DNA of 64,000 nt from Morinoia aosen (taxonomy: Eukaryota; Arthropoda; Malacostraca; Amphipoda; Talitridae), in the NCBI GenBank assembly GCA_030386875.1, contig CM059576.1, positions 68,447,581-68,511,580 of the forward strand, given 5' to 3'. The translations under genes and the position numbers were made by a program. This document shows, piece after piece, positions 56,615 to 64,000 of the stretch. Position 1 is the stretch's first letter. Each line of letters opens with the position of its first letter. The notes beneath the pieces are model-generated. The model saw nothing but the letters and a program-made list of their open reading frames with translations, searched no databases and had not been told where the DNA came from.

Positions 56615-56736
56615 CTGGGGTTCCTGATGCCAGTCAACGGGCTCGTCCTTTACAGTAACGGCCTCCAGCTCAGCGTCAGGCACTTCACTTTTGATGTAAA
56701 TTTCTTCTAGATGGCTCCCAGAGCTCGGCCCATCAC
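56615..56736 (-). CDS. C2H2 zinc-finger gene, middle exon
   Basis: 122 bp between an acceptor (TTTCACTTGTAG) and a GT donor. It takes one G from the upstream exon (phase 1) and ends in phase 0, as required by the finger exon. It encodes 40 residues beginning GDGPSSGS, with acidic SUMO-site-like motifs IKSEVPDAELE and VKDEPVDWHQEP. Such VKxEP motifs commonly precede the fingers in insect C2H2 proteins. Phase agreement at both ends is the main evidence. Confidence 0.75.
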
Positions 56737-57402
56737 CTACAAGTGAAACAAGCTTATTGAGAAAAATTGTATCTGAGATAACAAATCTAGTAACAGCTCT
56801 TCATGAGTTGAAATACAAAGATAATTTAATAATTTTGACAATGTTAACAATTTTGTTAGTATTTTAATACATGAAAACTGGAATGATCTAGGAGATTAGG
56901 AAAAGCAACCTGGGAATACTTATAACAAGGAACACAACATAATTCTTTCAACTAAATAGTTATTACTTCAAAAGCTTTGGAGATTAAATAAGCCTAATCA
57001 TATTTTAGCTTATAACAGCAAATTTAAATGACAATAAGAAGAGAGAAACAAAGTCTTCAGAATAAATAGTAGTTACAATTCATAACACACTAGCAAATCC
57101 AATAAAAAATGCATTAAAAAATTTACTTTGCACTTCACTATATTTCTGAAGGACATCAAGCAAGTTTGAATTGAAAAATTAGTGTAAACCAATTTCTAAA
57201 TCATTCATGAGACAATTAGACTAGAATGAAATCCAGTGAGAGACATGTTTTCTCAATTATGACAGCATTTCTCAACCATGTTTGAGGAAGTTTCACACTG
57301 AAGACAAAGAGCAAAACTTAACACAACTCCTTATACCACTGAAGTCCTCATCTTTAACAGAGTACAGTTTTTTGAAAGTTTTCAAATTGGATTAGATGCA
57401 AG

Positions 57403-57742
57403 TTTAAGCCTACCTATTTGCAACTCTGGTGTTCCAAAGATAGGAAGGAAGAAGTTACCATTTAGTATGGTGTTGAGGAAACATGGAATCTATGCACAAG
57501 GTGCATAGAAACAGTAAATTAAGAAAGCAGTTCATGAAACAAGATTAAACTTGACGCAGAAAGTGATGAATACTGAAAAACTGGACAGCAGCAAACCACA
57601 AAAAAATAGTCCATAACAAAACAAAAAATATATTCTATTTCAAAAAAAGAAGGCCTACCTACTTTAGCACAGCACTTCATATATTTCCCCTGGGAGTGCT
57701 TATGCCCATAGAAATAATAGTTGTATCTCCATGAGGGGGTGA
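57403..57742 (+). repeat. SINE-like family A copy
   Basis: Best-preserved full copy: GTTTAAGCCTACCTATTTGC start, GGAAGGAAGAAGTTACCATT, GGAATCTATGCACAAGGTGC, CTGGACAGCAGCAAACC, CTTCATATATTTCCCCTGGG and the end GTTGTATCTCCATGAGGGGG. Confidence 0.7.
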
Positions 57743-58314
57743 TGATTTTTAAATACACATTACCCTCATTGCACGGTTTAGCAGACAGAAAGAATATCAG
57801 TGAGATAATGTTTACTCTGAGAGTTATTCTTATAAATAAAAGTCCATGGTGTGAATGCTAAGGTGACAGACACTAAATATTGTGTCATGCAAAGGAACAA
57901 TAATTATGGTACTGCAATGATCTACTCCAAACAGAGATTTATATGCAGTATTACACTCTGAAATGCTCACACATCATCTACACACGTGGCTGCGTACAAA
58001 AAAATGAATGCAAAATTACAGCATAAACCCAAAAACAATAAGTTGCAGATAATGTTGAGAACACGAACTATTTGTGTCTAGTGTTGCCACATCTCCACTC
58101 ACAACATGGTACTTTAAATTTATCTACGCTTCTGACATTCACGCAGCGTATGTACCAATTGCATTATGTTCAAACTTTGTTCTATCTTCTGTTAGTCTCA
58201 GGAAGTTCTATTCAAACCAGAATTGGCTATACAGACCATGTCAAAATAATGACAAGAGAGAAATATTTTATGTGCAAATTGGTTTTGTTTTTGAACAAAA
58301 ATTTTGCAAAATTA

Positions 58315-58440
58315 TACATAATTAGTGTGCATGACCCATCAAAAACGAGGGGATGTGATATTTTCCTAAATAAATCTCCCAGATGGAAATAACAAACTAT
58401 ATTCATCCGTATAGTACCTGTGATTAAAATATTCTTTGTA
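58315..58440 (-). repeat. Dispersed repeat, inverted copy of 25315-25440
   Basis: On the minus strand ATCACAGGTACTATACGGATG, CATCTGGGAGATTTA and GGTCATGCACACTAATTATG align with 25315-25440. Confidence 0.55.
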
Positions 58441-58468
58441 TCCAAATACGGTCATTAAGTATCCTCAG

Positions 58469-58673
58469 CACTTTGACCGCAATGGGTAAAACTGAAGTTC
58501 AATATTCGACTAAAATTCAAAGTCAGTAGTAATAGGCAATTTTGAAACTAGCAATCATTAACTGAATCATACCCTCATCTAGCTCTAACTTAGAAACCAT
58601 GAAAATTCAACAGCAATATGAGTCATGAAAATCACATATGTGTCCACCAGCAGCACATGTTGCAGTCAAAGTG
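58469..58673. mobile_element. Small piggyBac-type MITE
   Basis: CACTTTGACCGCAA at the left is mirrored by TTGCAGTCAAAGTG at the right. The right flank is TTAA (58674-58677); the left flank is TCAG, a possible mutated TTAA. Confidence 0.5.
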
Positions 58674-58677
58674 TTAA

Positions 58678-59815
58678 GGGGGACAATCCAGGGGCTTTTG
58701 GGCCCAATGGGCCATTTTTATTTCTTTATTGAAAAAGTATCTTTAGGTGGTAGGCTATTGCGCCCTAGAATTTTATGGGGCTACAAGCACTAGATCCCCC
58801 CCCAGGGGGGGGGGGGGATCTAGTGGGAAAAATAATGAATTTTAACCCCATATAAAAAGAAAACAAAAAAGAAAATGAAAATCTGGTTCTTTTAGTTTGT
58901 TAGCAAGGTTTCAAAGATTCCAAAACTGTCATTGATTTTGTTGTAACATGGAAACTCATTGACTTGGATTCATATGAAACATTGTATAAAATGACATAAA
59001 AAGCAAATATTTCCCATTTTCTGAAAAACTAATGCCAAAACCAAAAATATTAATGGAACACAATGTGTTTATTTTCAAAAATTATATATAATGGCTTATT
59101 TTAGAAGAATCAGTCAAATAAAAATTTACCATTCGTCAAGAAATGAAAAATAAATGCATTTCTTTATATAATTTATACATGTATAACTTGCAATTCACAG
59201 TGTTGATATGAAATTATGCATGCATATTATTTGCAGACAAAAATAAAACATGAAAACAACATTCAAGTACAAAAATTGTACATTATCTTACACTTCCACA
59301 AAAAAATTGTTTTTGACCTATGAAAAAACATCATTTGCAACATTCAAAAGAATAGAGTCAGAGAGTTTTCATGCTAGGAAAAAAACAAAGACAGTTTTGA
59401 AATCCTTGAAACATTTATAACAAACTGAAATCCTTCAATTTTCCAACTTGTACATTTAACATTTTTTATCACAGTTCAAAACCAAAAAATGTATATTTTA
59501 GTTAGTGATCAAATTTTGCATTTCAAAACAAAACAGAAGTGAAAATAAAAAATTCAAGCATTTTAAATTGTTTGCAATGCTTCAAGGATTGCAAAGCTGT
59601 CTTTGAATTTGTTCTAGCATAAAAACTCGTTGACTTCTATTCTTTTTAAAATATCACTAAAATTGAACTAAAAAACTAATTGTTGAATTTTTTCAAAAAC
59701 TAAGGCCTAATTGAAAATTTTACATGAGTCCCATTAGTTTTTTCAAAGAAATACACATACTGGCCAAATTTTGAAACAATCAGATCAAAATTTAAAAATC
59801 TCTGGGCTGTCCCCT
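58678..59815. mobile_element. TTAA-flanked TIR element (Kolobok- or piggyBac-like)
   Basis: The left end GGGGGACAATCCAGGG and right end CTCTGGGCTGTCCCCT are inverted repeats, flanked by TTAA at 58674-58677 and 59816-59819. The interior is AT-rich with a phrase of the form TTGCAAA(A/G)CTGTC(A/T)TTGA repeated near 58915, 59390 (inverted) and 59600. No transposase frame. Confidence 0.7.
58788..58825. repeat. 38-bp C/G-tract palindrome
   Basis: CACTAGATC followed by a C run, then a G run and GATCTAGTG: a cruciform- or hairpin-prone palindrome near the left end of the TTAA element. Homopolymer lengths may not be exact. Confidence 0.7.
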
Positions 59816-60144
59816 TTAAGAGAGCGCGAAAGAGAGGCAGACCAACCAAAAAAGCAACAACTGTGCATACATGTAGAAACTCAACCTCTTGTAATAACAT
59901 AGGGGAAATTACAAACAAAAAACATTGAAATTCATTTATTCAAAGAGACACCTGAAGTTTTAGTATATTAGGATAACTTATTTTCATTTAGATTTCATAT
60001 CATAAACAGCAGGTCTTGCCCTCAAACCAGTGGGGAGAGCTTCTATCTCAATACCATTTTAGTTTATTTCCACACTAGTAAGGCTTAGTTTTCTATTTCA
60101 ATATCAACAGTCATTGTCTCACTCAGACCAGAACTAAGTCTCAC

Positions 60145-60257
60145 CTTGCACCATGTTCTCTGCAGCAGCTTCTTGCTTGATGAAATCCTGCTGGCAGCAC
60201 AGCCTCTCCACTTCAGCATCAGTCAGCTTGTGCACCATAATGGGACGTTTGTTTGCT
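60145..60257 (-). CDS. C2H2 zinc-finger gene, upstream exon with probable start codon
   Basis: 113 bp flanked by an acceptor (TTCTTAAATATTAG) and a consensus donor (CAAG/GTGAGA). An ATG at 60238 opens 31 codons (MVHKLTDAEVERLCCQQ ...) that end with one base, matching the next exon's phase. A non-coding exon must lie further upstream (higher coordinates), since an acceptor precedes. The frame is also open before the ATG, so a start in an earlier exon is possible. The joined product of the three exons would be about 864 residues. Confidence 0.65.
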
Positions 60258-60733
60258 CTAATATTTAAGAAAACTGAATCAATAATGAAGCAATCAATAA
60301 TGAATAGTTAACAGAAATCAAAAGTTCATATTTCAACTACAACATCGAGTTGTAGAAGTTACAGTCTTCATTAAGATCTCCAATTGCTGGGACATTATCA
60401 AGGCAAAAGTAGATGTCTTAGATTTGGTTTCAGAATGTTATCTGTCTGTTACAAATTAGGGTTTGCAAAATGGTTGCAATTACATATCATTGGTACCTAT
60501 GCCATGAGAATTATTAAGTGAAGATGGATGTAATCATTCAGTCACAATTAAAACTAGACCTTGAGAACTGGCATAGTAAATTCAAACATAGCAATAATCA
60601 AGGAACAATGCTACATAGAAAACGTCCATCACATATATTCTCATGAACATTTGAAGTTCAACCAAGATTATTTCTGAAATGAAAACGAAATTCCAGCAGT
60701 TGACTTTTTTCTTCTTACAATATACAATCCATA

Positions 60734-62176
60734 CACACAGTATGTTTGTAAACTCATGGTACAAACTTCAGCAGTGGGTAGAAAAATTGAAAATAACAAC
60801 TTTTTGATGAATAACAAAAATTCTGGAAAGCGATCATTTACGGGAAATCAAATGAGAAGTCTCACAATTCCTGCATCTGGAAACATTTGTTTAAGTGTGT
60901 GGACCATGGTGTGAAGTAATTCAACACTATGAATTGCTGCTACCCAAATTTCAAAAAAGCAGATTTGCACATGGCATATGGTTTTGCAAATGGCAATGCA
61001 ATAGTGAAAGCTAGACTGAAAACAGCAGTTCCCAATTGTCATGTACCTGATCATTGAGTCTTCACAAGGTTGCATCAACATTTGCAAGACACCCGCAGTT
61101 TTGAGGTGAACAGAAGAGAAGCGGATAGTCAAAGGCTTGGGCAAATATCCGCTGAGGATGAAGAGCGGATACTACAGCATTTTGAAAGAAACCCACATAC
61201 TAGCACTCAAGCCGCTGCACATGATCTTGGAATACATTGCTACTCTTAAGTATGGAATGTATTCCATGCTGACAGTGACAGCCTGTACCCTTATTGTGTT
61301 ACGAGAGTACAAGAACTGCTCTCATCCAACTTTCAGCCCTGTGAACGATTTGCAAGCAGGTTCATAATAGAAATTCAGCAAACAATGAATTTTCTAAGTG
61401 TATACTCTTCACTAATGAAGCAACTTTTATGCATGGTGGTATGTTTACCATGCATAATTTAACATGTGGAAATGTGACAACCCACATGCTTAGCATCAAC
61501 ACAACCACCAAGTGCGGTTTACTGTGAGTATAAGGGCAGGAATTATTGGCAACCATTTGGTTGGGCCATATGTGCTTCCAGCATGTTTAACGGGGAAAAC
61601 TATGAAGAATTTCTCAAGGAGTTATAACCTGACCTAGAAAATGTACTTATGAACAACACAACAAGTGGTTTCAACACAACGAAGTTCCACCACATGTCAC
61701 TAGGGATGTGCGTCAATATCTTCACTGTACCTTTCCGAACAGACGGATAAGACAATTTGGATCCACACCATGGCCAGCTCGGTCACCAGATTTAACACCT
61801 TTGAACTTCTACCTTTGGGGTCACCTGAGCAGTTTAGTTTCTGAATAGCCAGTGGAGACAGATGGATCTGATTGGAAGGATAGTAGAAGCTGCAGCACGC
61901 TTTACGGATGATCCACGACTGTTTAATTGTTTCCAGGAATCACTACTGCATTGGTACAGAACCTGCATTGTAGCAGAAAATGGTCTAATTGAGTATCTAT
62001 TGTTAGGTATATCCATTCATGAGGTTAGGTCAAGGTGGCTTCTGGCTGTGGAGAAACATGATTCGATATCATGTAAATGATAGATTTCCAGACTTTTTGT
62101 TATTCTGAAGACAGTTGTTATTTTCAGCATTTCTACCCACTGCCAAAGTTTGTACGATGAGTTTACAAACACCCTG
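60734..62176 (+). mobile_element. Decayed Tc1/mariner-superfamily transposon with long TIRs
   Basis: About 85-bp TIRs: GTTTGTAAACTCATGGTACA...GCAGTGGGTAGAAA at the left and the mirrored TTTCTACCCACTGCC...TGTACGATGAGTTTACAAAC at the right. TA lies at both outer borders (60732-60733, 62177-62178), the Tc1/mariner target. The transposase remnant is inside on the plus strand. Confidence 0.8.
61130..62080 (+). pseudogene. Mariner-like transposase remnant
   Basis: Translated in pieces it retains family landmarks: a helix-turn-helix region (NPHTSTQAAAHDLGIH), LFTNEATFMHGG, WFQHNEVPPHVTRDVRQYL, RSPDLTPLNFYLWGHL and IVEAAARFTDD near the C-terminus. In active relatives the catalytic positions are Asp in TDEATF, QHDGAPPH and PLDFFLWG. 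All three are Asn here, and there are several frameshifts and stops (for example around 61265, 61365, 61520 and 61850). It cannot encode an active enzyme. It would have cut and pasted DNA at TA sites in the nucleus. Confidence 0.8.
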
Positions 62177-62178
62177 TA

Positions 62179-63819
62179 TAAGGTTATGCAAATAGGAGTC
62201 ATTTCAAAAATTAAAGACACCCTGCAATTTTATGTAATTTTCCTGCAAAAAATTGATTTCAAAACAATTATGAATATTTTACAGGTTGCTACCATTCACA
62301 TAACATTCTTTAAATTGTTGATCTTCAGTATTTCTGACAGTGTTAGAAGCTCCAATTTCTCCCTTCACTCCTTTCCCTGGCTGCAACACACAACTTTTAT
62401 GGGGATTGAAACCCCAAAAATAGGTGAAAATTGACAAGACCATTATCAAACAGCATTTAACAACCAGCAATAATCAACAGCATGTGCAAAAAATGATCCA
62501 ACATTGCAGAAAAAATCACAGATGCTGAATACTTGAGTATTAGTTTGTTTTAGGCTTTATTACCATTGCATAAATGTTTTCATATCAGAAAGACAAAAGA
62601 TCATATAGTATAAACTAAAGAAAATGTGTAGCAAGGAACATAGTATGTTTTTATGCAAGCTACCCTATATATTAAAACAAAAAGTTTGGAGGGATTAAAA
62701 CCAAAAAGTAATGAAGAGGTATGAAAACCCATAGAAAATATGTGGGTACCGCAAAAAACATGGAAATTACACAGGCATATTCAAAGGTGAGACAACTCAA
62801 CAGCTGGAGGAAATTTCTTTTTTAGCTCAGCCTAACAAGATGAACAGTAGCCTCATGACTCCTAGGGACTTCTCAAGCTAAACCTTGTTTTCTCTAGACG
62901 TCTTCTAATTCTTGATTCAGCCCTGAAACTGATGCAAAATGATGCTAAATTAAGAAAATAAAAAGGTAGTTATTTTAAAAAATTTAGGCTGTGATGACAA
63001 GTGTTTGTAGAGCTGAAGTGATGAATGACTGATATACATTTCATTAAAAAGAAAAAGATCTTTAACAGTTTCTGTTTCATGTTCAACTTTTGAAATAGCC
63101 ACCACAAGATTCTAAACATACATCAACTCAGGGAAAAAATTTGCAAGAATTTCTTGTGCTGAGTAGAGGCATGGATGGGCATAATGACTTCTCAAATGTA
63201 CAAGTAAATTGTGAAGAAAATTTTACCAAGAAACATATAACCAGATGAATTGTCTTGACAAAATGGAACTACAGCCCACATGGTATATGAAACTGTAGAT
63301 TAGTTGAAGGGTTGATTTTCTCAATGACTAATTCCACATCGATCAAATTTTCTCAAGTCAACTAGATTAGCCAGTTGGGTCATTTTTTAGATTCATTTTT
63401 TGACTTGGAAACATGAAGGGTATTTTATACTGCACATTGCTCCACTCAAAAACAATGCCAGGGAAGTCTGTTAATTTAGAGCCTTGAAGGATGTCATAGC
63501 ACAAATTGATATTCATATTGGTGAATGTCTTGAGACTGGTGGTGTTGGTTATTTTGAAAGCCAAACAGATCAAAATAAAATGTTGAATTTTAGTCCTCTT
63601 TTCGAAACCAATTTCATTCAAAATTTTCATGACAATTTGAAAATTGGAAGCATTTACAAGCTGGCTACACTATTCACAGACACTTTGTAATCACCAAGGT
63701 CAATCCCCTCCCATACTGGAAAGATAGCCATCCAGCAAGAATCAAATTCACTCCTATAGTCAAATAACCCATAGATTGAATTAAAAATCAGTTGAAGCCT
63801 CCTTAACTAGTGATGCAAA
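62179..63819. other. No gene recognised
   Basis: AT-rich sequence upstream of the zinc-finger gene. Frames are short and lack splice or domain support; the first exon and promoter of the zinc-finger gene may be here or beyond the window. Confidence 0.45.
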
Positions 63820-64000
63820 AAAATGGTTTTATTTGATGTTTTTTTTTGCATAAAAAATGTGTTTTTTTTTGCAATAAAAATGTGTTTTTTATTGTTTTTT
63901 TTAGTTCTTTTTTGCACACACCTAAATTTTGTTAGGTATATGTCTGTTTTTTTGGACACCTATAATATATTAATATCCATGTTTTTTTAGTCATTTTTTT
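63820..64000. repeat. T-rich low-complexity repeat
   Basis: Loosely repeated TTTTTTTTGCA(A)TAAAAATGTG phrases and long T runs up to the window end. Confidence 0.7.

Larger units (their letters stand above)
56737..60144 (-). other. Second intron of the zinc-finger gene
   Basis: Holds the family A copy at 57403, the repeat at 58315, and the TTAA-type elements at 58469 and 58678, listed separately. The remainder is AT-rich without a gene. Confidence 0.55.

Noticed and set aside
1-64000. CRISPR array or bacterial operons
   Set aside because: No regularly spaced repeats with unique spacers; introns, SINEs and LTR elements show nuclear eukaryotic DNA.

Overview
The window is eukaryotic nuclear DNA, most likely from an insect. 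It is AT-rich and intron-containing, holds two host genes (a THAP-domain gene and a long C2H2 zinc-finger gene), and is otherwise packed with arthropod-type mobile DNA: a BEL/Pao LTR retrotransposon, an I-clade LINE, hAT, mariner-like, TTAA-targeting and Helitron-like elements, and tRNA-derived SINEs. Degenerate CCTAA/TTAGG-like repeats inside one MITE also fit an insect. I cannot name the species.

Layout. 1-9.6 kb: no gene; SINE-like copies, foldback elements and a small tandem repeat. 9.7-15.4 kb: a two-exon THAP gene on the minus strand, with a promoter region upstream carrying two CRE palindromes and a CCAAT box. 15.9-23.3 kb: an internally duplicated dispersed repeat, interrupted by a TIR element that itself contains a hAT MITE with a perfect 8-bp target duplication. 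24-32.7 kb: a Helitron-like remnant, a 2.6-kb non-autonomous hAT with perfect 8-bp duplications, a second hAT remnant with a transposase C-terminus, and SINEs.

32.75-52.45 kb: a four-level nest. A full-length I-clade LINE on the minus strand is bounded by a 12-bp target duplication. It has been interrupted by (a) a 1.44-kb near-perfect palindrome in its TAA tail, (b) a 0.52-kb MITE inside reverse transcriptase, and (c) a TIR element with a 5-bp duplication inside ORF1. That last element carries a young BEL/Pao retrotransposon (two 541-bp LTRs with 2 differences seen). The BEL gag and pol share one frame, separated by a single UGA in a CGG context. The LINE has a UAAUG ORF1/ORF2 junction, an ORF1 with two related RRM-like/zinc-knuckle modules, and two diverged copies of a structured RNA motif in its 3' UTR.

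52.56-60.26 kb: three phase-compatible exons of a C2H2 zinc-finger gene (minus strand) with about 20 fingers. The LINE sits 118 bp past its stop codon, so the LINE probably lies in its 3' UTR or immediate downstream flank. 58.4-64 kb: two TTAA-type elements and a decayed mariner-like transposon in the gene's second intron and upstream, then AT-rich sequence without a recognised gene.
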